DNA of 64,000 nt. Source: Parvibaculum sp. GTDB taxonomy: Bacteria > Pseudomonadota > Alphaproteobacteria > Parvibaculales > Parvibaculaceae. The translations under genes were made by a program, and so were the position numbers. This document shows, in pieces, positions 24,237 through 34,286 of the stretch. Position 1 is the stretch's first letter; every line of letters starts with the position of its first letter. The DNA lies in the NCBI GenBank assembly GCA_030649335.1, contig JAUSLL010000010.1:49389-113388 (forward strand), written 5' to 3'. A model generated the notes under the pieces. It made no database searches. It was given only the letters and a program-made list of their open reading frames with translations, and had not been told where the DNA came from.

Positions 24237-26816
24237 ATGAGCAAACAGCACCCCCGCACAGACGGCGAAATTGCGAAGAAAGCCGATGCCACAGGGCTCG
24301 AAAGCGTTCTGCCTGCCGCATTTGTGACATGGTTTGCTGATCGCGGCTGGAGCCCGCGCAGCCATCAGCTTGCACTGCTCGATCTTGCGCGCGCGCGCCG
24401 CTCCGCGCTTCTCATCGCGCCGACAGGAGCGGGCAAGACGCTGGCTGGTTTTTTGCCGAGCCTTGTCGCTCTGAGTGAAGCACCCAAACGCAAAGTCGGA
24501 TTGCATACGCTCTACATTTCACCGCTGAAGGCGCTCGCCGTCGATGTGAAGCGCAATCTCGAAACACCGATTGCTGAAATGGGCCTCGACGTGCGCGTTG
24601 AAACACGCACCGGTGATACACCGCAAAACCGACGTCTGCGCCAGCGCCGCGATCCACCCGACATTTTGATGACGACGCCGGAGCAACTGGCGCTCTTATT
24701 GTCCTATTCCGATGCGGGTACCTTCTTCGGCAGTCTCGAATGTGTGGTGCTTGATGAATTGCATGCGCTGGCAAACTCCAAACGCGGCGATCTGCTGTCG
24801 CTCGGTCTCGCGCGGCTTGCGGTGCTGGCTCCCGCCATGCGCCGCGTCGGTCTGTCTGCCACCGTCGCCGAACCAGATGAGTTGCGGCGCTATCTGATGC
24901 CGCAGCGCGAAGGTTATGAGGCGCTCGCTGATGTGGTCATCGCACCGCCCGGCGCTGTACCTGAGATCGGCATCCTTGTACCGCTCGAACCTGATCATGA
25001 CGAAGGAGAGGTCGCACGCATCCCGTGGTCGGGTCATTCCGCGCGCCATGCCATGCCTGCCGTTTATGCGTCCATTCTCAAGCACAAGACGACGCTTGTG
25101 TTCGTCAACACACGCAGTCAGGCTGAATTTGTCTTTCAGGAATTATGGCGGCTCAATGAAGACAGTCTCCCGATTGCGCTCCATCACGGATCGCTGAGCG
25201 CGGAACAGCGGCGCAAGGTAGAAGCCGCCATGTCAGCGGGCACTTTGCGGGCGGTGGTGTGCACGTCCACGCTTGATCTCGGCATCGACTGGGGCGAGGT
25301 GGACCTCGTCATCTGCGTCGGTGCACCCAAGGGCGCAAGCCGTCTGGCCCAGCGCATCGGTCGCGCCAATCACCGGCTGGATGAGCCGAGCCGCGCGCTG
25401 CTCGTGCCCGCCAACCGTTTCGAAGTGCTCGAATGCGAGGCTGCCCGCGCCGCCGCCACAGAAGGTGCGCAGGACGGGCAGGTCCGCCGCACCGGGGCGC
25501 TCGATGTGTTGTCCCAACATGTGCTTGGTCGCGCCTGCAGCGAACCGATTTTGCCTGACGCGCTCTACGATGAAGTCCGCGCCGCCGCACCCTATCGTCA
25601 CCTGCCGCGCGAGACATTTGACCGGATCGTTGATTTCGTCTCAACCGGTGGCTACGCACTCAAATCCTACGACCGCTATGCCCGCCTGCGTCCCATGTCG
25701 GCGATGACAGGTGACATGCGCTTGCGTCCAGCCTCGCCGCGCGTCATCCAGCAATACAGGATGAATGTCGGCACCATCGTCGAAGCGGCCATGGTCAAGG
25801 TGCGCATGGTGAAAGCGGGCAGGCGACCACGTGCAAGTTTCGGCGGGCGGTTGCTTGGCGAGATCGAGGAATATTTCATCGACCAACTGACGCCGGGCGA
25901 CACGTTTCTGTTTGCGGGCCATCTGCTGCGTTTTGAAAGCCTAGTCGAAACGGAAGCCTATTGTTCGCGCGCGGAATCTGGCGACCCGATGATCCCTTCT
26001 TACTACGGCGGCAAGTTTCCACTTTCGACTTACCTCGCCGAGCGCGTGCGCAAAATGCTCGCCGACAATAGGCTCTGGGCCCTTCTTCCCGATCAGGTGT
26101 CGGCGTGGTTGCAAATGCAGGAGCGGCGCTCTGTCCTGCCGCGTGCGGGTGAGTTGCTGGTCGAGACATTCCCGCGCGGCGATAAATTCTATCTCGTCTG
26201 CTATCCCTTCGAAGGGCGCCTTGCGCATCAGACGCTCGGCATGTTGCTGACTCGGCGGTTGGATCGTGCAGGCGTGCGGCCTATGGGCTTCATTGCATCG
26301 GAATATGCGCTCGCCATTTGGTGCCTGCGCGATATCGGTCTGATGGCCGAGCGCCGCGAGATTTATCTCTCGGATCTTTTCGGCGAAGACATGCTGGGCG
26401 ACGATCTCGACGCATGGCTCGCTGAATCGAGCCTGTTGAAACGCACATTCCGCGATTGCGCCATCATCTCGGGCCTCATTGAGCGGCGCTTTCCGGGGCA
26501 GGAAAAGACAGGCCGTCAGGTGACGTTTTCATCAGACCTCATCTACAATGTGCTGCGCGAACACGAGCCGGATCATATCCTGTTGCAGGCGACAATGGCG
26601 GATGCCGCAACCGGTCTCCTTGATGTGGCCCGCCTCGGCGATATGCTGAAACGCGTGAAACACCGCATCACTTTGAAGCGGCTCGACCGCGTTTCGCCTC
26701 TCGCTGTGCCTGTGCTGCTCGACATCGGCAAGGAAGCCGTTGGCGGCGACACCAATGAATTTCTGTTGAGCGAAGCGGCCGACAGTTTGATTAAAGAGGC
26801 GACACAACTTGTTTGA
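24237..26816 (+). CDS. Ligase-associated DEXH-box helicase (Lhr family)
   Basis: An 859-residue Lhr-type superfamily 2 helicase. Walker A is APTGAGKT (60-67), motif II is DELH (173-176), and SATVAEP, TSTLDLGIDWG and RIGRANHR are further motifs. The C-terminal half is the winged-helix and Lhr-core region. This subfamily normally sits in a DNA damage response cluster with an ATP-dependent DNA ligase, an exonuclease and the PdeM phosphoesterase. Here it overlaps only PdeM; the ligase and exonuclease are not in this window. Confidence 0.93.
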   Translation: MSKQHPRTDGEIAKKADATGLESVLPAAFVTWFADRGWSPRSHQLALLDLARARRSALLIAPTGAGKTLAGFLPSLVALSEAPKRKVGLHTLYISPLKALAVDVKRNLETPIAEMGLDVRVETRTGDTPQNRRLRQRRDPPDILMTTPEQLALLLSYSDAGTFFGSLECVVLDELHALANSKRGDLLSLGLARLAVLAPAMRRVGLSATVAEPDELRRYLMPQREGYEALADVVIAPPGAVPEIGILVPLEPDHDEGEVARIPWSGHSARHAMPAVYASILKHKTTLVFVNTRSQAEFVFQELWRLNEDSLPIALHHGSLSAEQRRKVEAAMSAGTLRAVVCTSTLDLGIDWGEVDLVICVGAPKGASRLAQRIGRANHRLDEPSRALLVPANRFEVLECEAARAAATEGAQDGQVRRTGALDVLSQHVLGRACSEPILPDALYDEVRAAAPYRHLPRETFDRIVDFVSTGGYALKSYDRYARLRPMSAMTGDMRLRPASPRVIQQYRMNVGTIVEAAMVKVRMVKAGRRPRASFGGRLLGEIEEYFIDQLTPGDTFLFAGHLLRFESLVETEAYCSRAESGDPMIPSYYGGKFPLSTYLAERVRKMLADNRLWALLPDQVSAWLQMQERRSVLPRAGELLVETFPRGDKFYLVCYPFEGRLAHQTLGMLLTRRLDRAGVRPMGFIASEYALAIWCLRDIGLMAERREIYLSDLFGEDMLGDDLDAWLAESSLLKRTFRDCAIISGLIERRFPGQEKTGRQVTFSSDLIYNVLREHEPDHILLQATMADAATGLLDVARLGDMLKRVKHRITLKRLDRVSPLAVPVLLDIGKEAVGGDTNEFLLSEAADSLIKEATQLV

Positions 26817-27531
26817 ATCCGGCATTCAACCGCGCGAAGACCGCCTCGCCACCTCGCCGCAATTGCGTGTGGCAGGCGCGATGCTCACGGTCCTGCCCGA
26901 AGGGGCGGTCTGGTGGGAGCGCGAACGCATGCTCATTGTCGCGGACCTTCATTTTGAAAAAGGCTCAGCCTTCGCCGCGCGCGGTGTTGCGCTGCCGCCT
27001 TATGACACGCGGGCAACGCTCGCGCGTTTGCAGGCGCTGGTATCGCGATGGAAGCCGCAACGGCTCGTGGCGCTAGGCGACAGTTTCCATGACCGTGCAG
27101 CGGAGACCCGCATGGATGAGGTGGACGCGGTAACGCTCGAGACCATGACGCAGGCAATCGATTGGACATGGATCACAGGCAATCACGACCCCGCGCCGCC
27201 GCGCCGTTTCGGCGGATCGGTGCATGCCGAACTTCGCGTCGGCCCGCTCACCTTGCGTCACGAGCCGCGGGCAGCCCCCGCCACCGGCGAACTTGCGGGC
27301 CATCTGCACCCGGTCGCCGCTGTGCGCGTGCGCGGGCGGCGTTTGCGGCGGCGCTGTGTGGTGTCGGACGGCACGCGCGCCATTCTTCCGGCCTTCGGGG
27401 CCTATGCGGGCGGGCTCAATGTGCTGGACGAGGCCTATGCTAATTTGCTGCCGTCAGGCGGCTTTCACGCATGGATGATGGGTGCACATACGGTAGTGCC
27501 GGTTGCCGCCCGCCGTCTTGAAGGTGATTGA
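26809..27531 (+). CDS. pdeM: Ligase-associated metallophosphoesterase PdeM
   Basis: A calcineurin-like phosphoesterase of 240 residues. Metal ligands appear in order: VADLHFEKG (about 45-52), GDSFHD (90-95), GNHDP (124-128) and GHLHP near 160. It overlaps the helicase gene by eight bases, the expected arrangement for PdeM, which acts as an endonuclease or phosphodiesterase in the ligase-associated DNA damage set. The best available start is TTG inside the helicase end. Convergent to the DUF3429 gene, with one base between stops. Confidence 0.88.
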   Translation: MFESGIQPREDRLATSPQLRVAGAMLTVLPEGAVWWERERMLIVADLHFEKGSAFAARGVALPPYDTRATLARLQALVSRWKPQRLVALGDSFHDRAAETRMDEVDAVTLETMTQAIDWTWITGNHDPAPPRRFGGSVHAELRVGPLTLRHEPRAAPATGELAGHLHPVAAVRVRGRRLRRRCVVSDGTRAILPAFGAYAGGLNVLDEAYANLLPSGGFHAWMMGAHTVVPVAARRLEGD

Positions 27532-27532
27532 A

Positions 27533-28030
27533 TTAGACGCTCAGGATAGTGATGAGCGATAGCCCGAGCCCGATTTCGATCATCACCGTGAAGGGCATGA
27601 ACAAAGCGCGATACCAATGCGGCAAGGGATTGTCGTTGCCGAGCCGTTCCCCGAATGCGATGAGGAGATAGCCTGCCATCAGCGCTGCGAGTGCCACCGG
27701 CGGCGACATGAATAGGATCGCCCAGGCGAGCGGCAGCGCGGCGGTGATGAGCGTGAGAGGTCGCCATTGCAGGTGTGCGGCTCCCGCCATTAGCGCAATC
27801 CCCCAGCGGATGCCGCCGAGAAAAGACAAAAGCGCGGCAGCATAAGTGATCTCAACTTTCAGCACCGCGTCCGTGCCATTGGCCGGATAGGTCGTGACCA
27901 CCACCATCGCCATGGCAACCAGCGGCACAAGCACAGCATAGCCCGCGATCAGCACGGAGCGCGGTGTTGTTGCGGTGGCGGCTTTTGTCGGGGGGGCCGC
28001 GGGCGGCGCAATGCTTGTATCGGCACTCAT
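27533..28030 (-). CDS. DUF3429 membrane protein
   Basis: A 165-residue protein with a proline/alanine-rich soluble N-terminus of about 25 residues, then five hydrophobic segments. The sequence ALLSFLGGIRWGIAL and the following LTLITAALPLAWA match the DUF3429/TMEM69 family, conserved in proteobacteria and mitochondria but without an assigned function. It follows the CcdA gene in the same direction only loosely (28 bases). Confidence 0.85.
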   Translation of the reverse strand: MSADTSIAPPAAPPTKAATATTPRSVLIAGYAVLVPLVAMAMVVVTTYPANGTDAVLKVEITYAAALLSFLGGIRWGIALMAGAAHLQWRPLTLITAALPLAWAILFMSPPVALAALMAGYLLIAFGERLGNDNPLPHWYRALFMPFTVMIEIGLGLSLITILSV

Positions 28031-28058
28031 GAGCAGATTGTTATCCTATGTCGCTTGT

Positions 28059-28838
28059 TCAGCCGAGCGTTGCCAGAAAGGGAAACACATTGAGGAGCGT
28101 TATGGCAATGGTTTCAAAGGATCCAAGCGCCATCAACAGCCCCGTTCCGGCGAGCAAGACGCCCGATGCTTTCTCGATTTTACCCATGTGACGGCGGATA
28201 CGCTTGGCAAAAGCGAGGAAGCCGCGCACCGCAAAGGCTGCGGCTAGGAATGGAATGCCAAGGCCCAACGAATAGGTGGCGAGCAGCAGCACGCCGGATG
28301 TGAGGCTCTCCTGCGCAGCAGCGATTGCCAGAATGGTGGCGAGGATCGGCCCGATGCAGGGCGTCCAGCCAAACGCAAAGGCAAGCCCCAGCACATAGGG
28401 GCTCAGGAATTGCAGCCACAAATTTTGCGACACGTCACCGAAATGATCGGGACGGAAGCGGGCATCGCGGTTGAGAAAGCCGATACGAAGGAGGCCCATG
28501 TAATGTAGGCCAAAAATAATGATGATGACGCCAGCGATACGGCCGAGAACGTCCTTGTTTCCAAGTATGTAGGGATTGATCGCCGAGGCACCTGCCCCGA
28601 GCGCGATGAAGATCGTGCTGAAGCCGAGCACGAATCCGACAGCGCCCAGCGCCACACGTCGCGTCAGACCTTCAGACCCCAGTGCTTCACCCTTGGCGTC
28701 CTCGCGCGTTAGTTCTTCAAAAGAGGTGCCTGCAATAAAACAAAGATAGGCGGGCACCAGCGGCAACACGCAAGGCGACAGAAAGCTGAGCAATCCGCCC
28801 GCCGCTGCCGCCGCATATGAAATGTCGAATGTCGTCAT
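28059..28838 (-). CDS. ccdA: Cytochrome c biogenesis protein CcdA family
   Basis: A 259-residue, six-segment membrane protein that moves reducing power from cytoplasmic thioredoxin to the periplasm. The two redox cysteines lie in the symmetric motifs FLSPCVLPLVPAY (about 19-31) and GWTPCIGPILA (about 140-150). A charged loop between the first and second segments (ELTREDAKGEALGSEG) is typical. No periplasmic thioredoxin partner is adjacent. The family also includes ScsB/TlpA-linked transporters, so cytochrome c maturation is not certain. Confidence 0.92.
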   Translation of the reverse strand: MTTFDISYAAAAAGGLLSFLSPCVLPLVPAYLCFIAGTSFEELTREDAKGEALGSEGLTRRVALGAVGFVLGFSTIFIALGAGASAINPYILGNKDVLGRIAGVIIIIFGLHYMGLLRIGFLNRDARFRPDHFGDVSQNLWLQFLSPYVLGLAFAFGWTPCIGPILATILAIAAAQESLTSGVLLLATYSLGLGIPFLAAAFAVRGFLAFAKRIRRHMGKIEKASGVLLAGTGLLMALGSFETIAITLLNVFPFLATLG

Positions 28839-28868
28839 GATGTGCTTTCGCGCGTACGGGTCTTAAAG

Positions 28869-29288
28869 TTACGCCTTGGGATAGAGGATCATCTGTGTGC
28901 AGCGAAAGAGCGCGATAACACGGTTGGTGTTTTCGTTGCGCACTTCGACATCCCAGACATGAGTGCTCTTGCCGCGATGGGCAGGCGTCGCACGACCGGA
29001 CACAACCTCGCCTTCGCGCGCGCTGCCGAGAAAATTTGTTTTGAGTTCAACGGTTGTAAAGCTCGCACCTTCCGGCAGATTGGGTGACATGCCCGCTGCG
29101 CACAGCCAGTCAGCAAGCGTGATGACAACAGGGGCCCAGAGAAAGCCTGTACCCGCGATGACCGGCTCCGTCACAGTCATGCGACCCGTGACAAGATCGG
29201 ATTCGCAGATTTCAAGCTCAATCCCCACAGAACCCGGATGCTTGTGACGCGCAAAGGCGTTGAGGCTCTCCACCCGTTCTTTCGACAT
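28869..29288 (-). CDS. PaaI-like acyl-CoA thioesterase
   Basis: A 139-residue hotdog protein. The central helix motif is FLWAPVVITLADWLC: the usual HGG is replaced by WAP, while the catalytic-type aspartate is kept. The ends VWDVEVRN and ALFRCTQMILYP are nearly shared with the thioesterase near 62.2 kb, so the two are paralogues. It lies just upstream of ccdA on the same strand. The altered HGG position leaves catalysis uncertain. Confidence 0.82.
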   Translation of the reverse strand: MSKERVESLNAFARHKHPGSVGIELEICESDLVTGRMTVTEPVIAGTGFLWAPVVITLADWLCAAGMSPNLPEGASFTTVELKTNFLGSAREGEVVSGRATPAHRGKSTHVWDVEVRNENTNRVIALFRCTQMILYPKA

Positions 29289-29332
29289 GAGATTTCTCGT
29301 CGTTGATTAAAGGTCGCGCACCATAGCAGAAA

Positions 29333-30124
29333 TCACCGTTGGCGCAGCACCGCCGAGCCGAGCCAACCGGCCAGTGCCGCACCAAACACCGCAATGAGCC
29401 CGTATAGCAATGCGTCATTATGCGCGAAGCGATAGAGAAAGCGTTCAAGCCCGCTCTTGTCGATATAGAGGGGCGAGGAAATCGCATCTACCACCTCTCC
29501 GTCCGCAATCAGATAGACGGTCGCAGTATAAAGTCCGACGGGCACATTGGCGGGAATTTCGACGGTCGCGCGGAAAAGCGTCTGGCCCAGAAAGATGATG
29601 CCGCCCGGATCGCTGCTATAGAGCTTCTCGCGGCGTTTATTGCGGACGAGGGCTTTGATGAAGCTTTTTTCATCGTCAACGCTCAATATCTGGCGACTAC
29701 CGTCGATGCCTTGCGCCAGAGGAGCGCCGAAATTCACATTGTCGATGCCGATTTGTTCGCGCTGCAGGACGGGTCCTTCAGCGGTCACCTCAAGCGGGCG
29801 GCTGCTGGCCACGGCGTAATAGCCCGGTACATTGGGAAAGGTGATGGATTCCGTATTGATCCAGATACCGGCGACGCGATCCTTGCGCCGCACGGTGACA
29901 GCACGTGAAGGTCCGGTCACCACCACGACCACATCACGGTCGAGCGAGCGTTCATTGGCTGTGTTGACCTCGATCGCGCCGAATAAAAGGATCTGCGTGC
30001 CGGTGAAATTCGAGCGGATGCGCACCTGATGTTCAGAGAGGTCCGTCACGAGTTGCGCCGCAACAATCGGCGTTGCGGTGAGGGCGATGAGCGCCGCTGT
30101 GGCTATGGCGAGATACGTTCTCAT
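29333..30124 (-). CDS. TIGR02186 family membrane-anchored periplasmic protein
   Basis: A 263-residue protein with an N-terminal signal peptide (to about residue 23), a periplasmic beta-rich part and a single C-terminal membrane segment (about 237-255). FTGTQILLFGAIE, VVVVVTGPSRAVTVRRKDRVAGIW and PGYYAV are characteristic of TIGR02186. In alphaproteobacteria this gene regularly accompanies a TauE/SafE exporter, as here, with a four-base overlap. The pair may handle a sulfur-containing compound; no direct evidence exists in the sequence. Confidence 0.88.
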   Translation of the reverse strand: MRTYLAIATAALIALTATPIVAAQLVTDLSEHQVRIRSNFTGTQILLFGAIEVNTANERSLDRDVVVVVTGPSRAVTVRRKDRVAGIWINTESITFPNVPGYYAVASSRPLEVTAEGPVLQREQIGIDNVNFGAPLAQGIDGSRQILSVDDEKSFIKALVRNKRREKLYSSDPGGIIFLGQTLFRATVEIPANVPVGLYTATVYLIADGEVVDAISSPLYIDKSGLERFLYRFAHNDALLYGLIAVFGAALAGWLGSAVLRQR

Positions 30125-31047
30125 GAGTGTGGTATCGCATCGGTGATCGAATAGAGATCGGCAGGCGGTGTCACCAGGTCCCAGCCGAGGCGCATGCCCA
30201 TCAGCAGCACGATGATCGCAAGCATCGCGCGTAATTGTTCGCCTTGCAGTTTTGCGGCCGCGCGCACGCCGTATTGCGCGCCGATGACGCCACCCGCGAC
30301 AAGGAGCAGGCCGAGCATGGCGTCAACCGCCTGATTTTCCACAGAATGCATGACGCCCGTGAGCGCGCTCACAAAAACAATCTGGAACAATGACGTGCCG
30401 ATGACGACGGAAGTCGGCATGCGCAGCAGATAGATCATGGCCGGCACCATGATGAAGCCGCCGCCGACACCCATAATCGCCGATAACATGCCGACAAAGA
30501 AGCCGATCATCACAGGTGGAATGATGCTGATGTAAAGCTTTGAGCGGCGGAAGCGCATTTTGAAGGGCAGGCCATGGATCCAGCTATGTTGCCCGCCGCG
30601 ATTGCCGGAAAGTGGCGCGCCGCGTCGCGCGGCCATGATGGCGCGCAGGCTTTCGGTCAGCATCATCGCACCGATGATGCTGAGGAAGACGACATAGACA
30701 ATCGAGATCATCAGATCGACTTGTCCGATTTTTGTCAGCAGTCGGAATATGGCAATGCCGTTAAAGGAGCCGAAGACGCCGCCGACCAGCATGACGCCGC
30801 CCATCTTGAAATCGATGGACATATTGCGCCAATGGGCGAGCGCGCCGGTGACTGATGAAGCAACGACCTGTGTGGATTGCGTGCCCACTGCAACAGCGGG
30901 CGGAATGCCGAGGAAAATCAGCAACGGCGTCATCAGAAAGCCACCGCCGACACCGAACATGCCGGACAGAAACCCGACCGCCAGCCCCATTGCCAGGATC
31001 ACCAGCACATTGACCGGCATTTCAGCGATGGGCAGGTAAATCTGCAT
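30121..31047 (-). CDS. Sulfite exporter TauE/SafE family protein
   Basis: A 308-residue membrane protein with eight or more segments in two repeats. Each repeat begins with the family motif: FLSGMFGVGGGFLMTP near residue 21 and FVGMLSAIMGVGGGFIMVP near residue 180. The family exports organosulfonates, sulfite or related anions. It is the first gene of a two-gene unit with TIGR02186. The substrate cannot be assigned. Confidence 0.92.
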   Translation of the reverse strand: MQIYLPIAEMPVNVLVILAMGLAVGFLSGMFGVGGGFLMTPLLIFLGIPPAVAVGTQSTQVVASSVTGALAHWRNMSIDFKMGGVMLVGGVFGSFNGIAIFRLLTKIGQVDLMISIVYVVFLSIIGAMMLTESLRAIMAARRGAPLSGNRGGQHSWIHGLPFKMRFRRSKLYISIIPPVMIGFFVGMLSAIMGVGGGFIMVPAMIYLLRMPTSVVIGTSLFQIVFVSALTGVMHSVENQAVDAMLGLLLVAGGVIGAQYGVRAAAKLQGEQLRAMLAIIVLLMGMRLGWDLVTPPADLYSITDAIPHS

Positions 31048-31178
31048 GGCGCGTCAGGACTCCGGGGGCATGGACTGCCCGTTTTTTTGCGTCCTTGGAG
31101 AAAGGAAAGCGGCAGGGAACACGCGCAAGCGTAGACCCGGTTCGCGCCTCATAAAAGGGAAATGCGGAATGGAGCGCC

Positions 31179-34100
31179 TTAGCGCGTGGCGATTTCGAGC
31201 GACATCAGCAGCGCGGCATTGACGCTGCCTGTGGGCTCAAGTCCGGCAGAACGCTGATAGGCGGCGATGGCGTCGCGCGTGCGCGGGCCCATCAAGCCGT
31301 CGGACGAACCCGGTTCATAGCCGAGCTTCATCAGCATGGCCTGCGCCTTGCTAACCTCATTGGATGCTGCCGCTGGTGTAATGCTTGCGGTCATATCGCC
31401 GTTCATGGCGCTGGCCCAACTGCCCATGCCGCTCAGATCGCCGTTGGCGGCGGGGTCAGGACGCTTGGGTGACCATGTTTCAATCGCGACTTTGGCGCGG
31501 GCGAGTTTTGCCGGATCAAGCTTGCCACCCACTTCTTCACGCTTTTGGGCAGCACCCTTGTCGCCGCCTCGGGCCGCGATTGAGAGCCACTTGTAAGCAA
31601 GCTCAAGATCCTGCGTCACGCCGAGCCCGCGTTCTTGCAGGATGGCGAGATTATACTGGCTGTCACCGAGGCCGTAGTCGGCAGCTGCGTTGAACCAGCG
31701 AGCGGCTGAGGTGAAGTCCTGTCGTGTGCCGCGGCCTTCGGCATAGATGACGGCAAGATTGTGCATGGCTTTGACATTGCCCTGCGTCGCGGCTTTCTCG
31801 TAAAGGCTGCGCGCCTTGGCATTGTCCTGTGCAACGCCGCGACCCTTTTCGTAAAGCGCCGCGAGGCGATATTGCGCGATGGCAAGGCCCTGATCTGATG
31901 CTTGACCGTACCAATAGGCGGCTTGCGCCAGATCCTGCGGCACGTTCTCACCATTGGCATAGCGCTGGCCGACTTCATATTGCGCAGCGGGGTTGCCCGC
32001 GACGGCGGCGGAGCGCAGGGCACGTTCACCGGCAGGCACGTCGCTGTCGAGCGGCGCAGTATCAACAGGTTTGGCGGGTGCCGGTGTCACGGTGGGACCG
32101 GCTTTGACTGGCGGACCGTCTGTCACGGCATTTGCCTGTTTGGCGGGCTTGGGCTTTGCCACTGGTACAATGGCAGGCAACGTGGCGGACGCCGGAGCAG
32201 CAGATGTCTGCGCCCCGGCGTCCTCCGGTGTGGCCTCCGGATGAGAAAGCGCCGTTTCAGGTTCCGCGGTCGCATCGCTCTGCGACGGCACTGCGGGGAC
32301 AGTCGCAGGCACGGTTGTTTCGGTATTTGCGCCCATGTCGGCAGGCGCAAGCGCTGCCGCCTTTTGTTCTTCGCTGGTCTGTGTCGGTGCCGTCGTGGCG
32401 ACAATGACCGGTTCTTCACCCAGCATACGGAACGCGCCGATAGCAATTGCGGCAACCACCAGAGCGGCGAGTGCGCCGTAGAGAATTTTCTTGGTCGGGC
32501 TGTCGTTCTGGCTCAGCGCGGAGTAGCGCGCTGTCGGGTCGCTATAGCCATTGGGTCCTGTCAGCGGCTGCGGACCGTTGCGACCGTTGATGGCGGCGGC
32601 TTGCGCAGCGCGGCGCGCGGCCGCCATGAAATCATTTGCCACGCGTGCCGGTTCATCGACAGGCGCTTCAATCGGTTCATCGAGTTCCAGCGCGTCGTCG
32701 TCATGGGCGTGGCGGGCATCGAGACGCGGCTCAACCCGGCCATCGCCTGCACCCGGCGCGAAGGGCGGCGGCGGAGGCAGATCATCGTCATTGCCGGACA
32801 TATCGTGCGGCATATCGGTCTGCGGTTCACGCACCTGATGATCGCGGGCATTACGCGGTTCGGGCGAGCGGAATTCACTCACCGGCTCATAGCCGCCGAG
32901 TGAGGGTGCATCGAAATTCGGGATCGGGAAAGCCTGGCCGCCGGGCACGAAGCCCGCGCCGCCCATCATGCCGCTTTGCAAGCCGCCGACGGGGATCTGT
33001 GGCGAGAGGCCGGCTGAGGCCACCGTCTGCGTGATCGACGATCGTGTCGCTTTGGTTTCGCGCTCAATGCGGCCCAAACGGTCGGTCATGCGTTCCAGCA
33101 TGACATTGAGATTGTCGATTGTATCGCGCGAGCGGTTTTCAGTGAGGCTCAGGCTGTCCGACATGCCTGCGATGGCGCGTTCGATTGTGTGTGCAGCCTG
33201 CAGCGACATTTCTTCGCTCTGGTGCAGACGCTGCGCCATTTCTTCCAGACGGTTGTCAACGTCCTGAGTGAGTTGCTCGTCACGCGACTGATCGATGTCT
33301 TCAAGGCGACGGGCGATACCCGTCACAGTGAGTTCAAACGTCTTCAGCGTTTCGTCGGTGCGCTTTTCGGCGCGCTCAAGACGCTGCGTGATTTCGTGGA
33401 GATGGTTCTGCAGATTGTCGATGGTCGCCTTGTGGCGTTCCTCATCGTCCTTTTCGGCAATGGCGCGCAAGGCGGCGTCAACGGCCTGACCGCCGACATT
33501 GGAAACGGATTGCTCCATCTTTTCCAACCGCTGCGCCAGCGTCTGCATATGGTCTTCGGCGGCGCGGGCGCGTGCTTCGGCTTCTTCGCGCGCTTCTTCT
33601 TCCTCGTGCTCGTCCACCCGACCGGCAATCTCGCCCAAGGTTCGGCGAATATCTGCCAGCGATTCATCGGTACGGCGTTCGGCTGTTTCAAGATGATCGA
33701 CAACCGCATTGACGGCCTTTTCAAGCGCCTGCAGCTGGGTTTTGTTTTCGTCGGCGCCCTTGCGGCCGAGACCGCCGCGCCCGCGTTCGGCCTGTTCGAG
33801 CCGTTCGGACAATTGCTGGATTTTGCGTTCAAGCGGATCGTAGATATGGGGATCAGGCATGGCATCATCCGTGTGGCGTTCGGAACTGTCGAGCCGCTCG
33901 GCCAGAAGTCCGACCGATTGTTCCATGCGGCGCGCCAGATCGAGCGTGCGTCGCTCGCTCTGTTCAACGCGGGAAACGATATCGCGCACAGCCTCGGCGA
34001 CAGGGGCGAGGTCGACAGCAACACGTTCAGTCTGCGGAGCTTGTGTGTTCATTTGCGGTTGCGCTTGCGGTGCGGCGTTCTGCGAAAGGTTCATCGTGTC

Positions 34101-34286
34101 GCGACCGGTGTAGGTCACGTCCGCATCCGGCATCCCGACTTCGTCAGTGCCGCCATCCATGATGACTTGATTGAGCCATGCACCAAGCGTCACGCCTGCA
34201 CGGCGTGCGGCTTGCTTTGCAGCTTCGCGCGCTTCCGGCTCAATGCCTTTGACGCTCCATGGAACACCCGGTCTCATACGAATCAC
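31179..34286 (-). CDS. PodJ-like polarity protein with Sel1 repeats and peptidoglycan-binding domain
   Basis: A 1035-residue bitopic protein. The first 45 residues (RPGVPWSVKGIEPEAREAAK) match the N-terminus of PodJ-type localisation factors. Coiled coil extends over about 90-420 in repeated RLEKAERRTDE-like units, followed by a proline-rich linker to about 560. One membrane segment lies at about 597-620. The periplasmic part has four Sel1 repeats (about 755-935) and a C-terminal peptidoglycan-binding domain (about 979-1035). PodJ recruits polar machinery in Caulobacter and rhizobia. The start is GTG, with an ATG nine bases on. Confidence 0.87.
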   Translation of the reverse strand: MIRMRPGVPWSVKGIEPEAREAAKQAARRAGVTLGAWLNQVIMDGGTDEVGMPDADVTYTGRDTMNLSQNAAPQAQPQMNTQAPQTERVAVDLAPVAEAVRDIVSRVEQSERRTLDLARRMEQSVGLLAERLDSSERHTDDAMPDPHIYDPLERKIQQLSERLEQAERGRGGLGRKGADENKTQLQALEKAVNAVVDHLETAERRTDESLADIRRTLGEIAGRVDEHEEEEAREEAEARARAAEDHMQTLAQRLEKMEQSVSNVGGQAVDAALRAIAEKDDEERHKATIDNLQNHLHEITQRLERAEKRTDETLKTFELTVTGIARRLEDIDQSRDEQLTQDVDNRLEEMAQRLHQSEEMSLQAAHTIERAIAGMSDSLSLTENRSRDTIDNLNVMLERMTDRLGRIERETKATRSSITQTVASAGLSPQIPVGGLQSGMMGGAGFVPGGQAFPIPNFDAPSLGGYEPVSEFRSPEPRNARDHQVREPQTDMPHDMSGNDDDLPPPPPFAPGAGDGRVEPRLDARHAHDDDALELDEPIEAPVDEPARVANDFMAAARRAAQAAAINGRNGPQPLTGPNGYSDPTARYSALSQNDSPTKKILYGALAALVVAAIAIGAFRMLGEEPVIVATTAPTQTSEEQKAAALAPADMGANTETTVPATVPAVPSQSDATAEPETALSHPEATPEDAGAQTSAAPASATLPAIVPVAKPKPAKQANAVTDGPPVKAGPTVTPAPAKPVDTAPLDSDVPAGERALRSAAVAGNPAAQYEVGQRYANGENVPQDLAQAAYWYGQASDQGLAIAQYRLAALYEKGRGVAQDNAKARSLYEKAATQGNVKAMHNLAVIYAEGRGTRQDFTSAARWFNAAADYGLGDSQYNLAILQERGLGVTQDLELAYKWLSIAARGGDKGAAQKREEVGGKLDPAKLARAKVAIETWSPKRPDPAANGDLSGMGSWASAMNGDMTASITPAAASNEVSKAQAMLMKLGYEPGSSDGLMGPRTRDAIAAYQRSAGLEPTGSVNAALLMSLEIATR

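Noticed and set aside
31063..31095. GGGCA-TGGAC-TGCCC followed by seven T residues
   Set aside because: It looks like a plus-strand terminator, but the flanking genes are on the minus strand and the stem is only five pairs.
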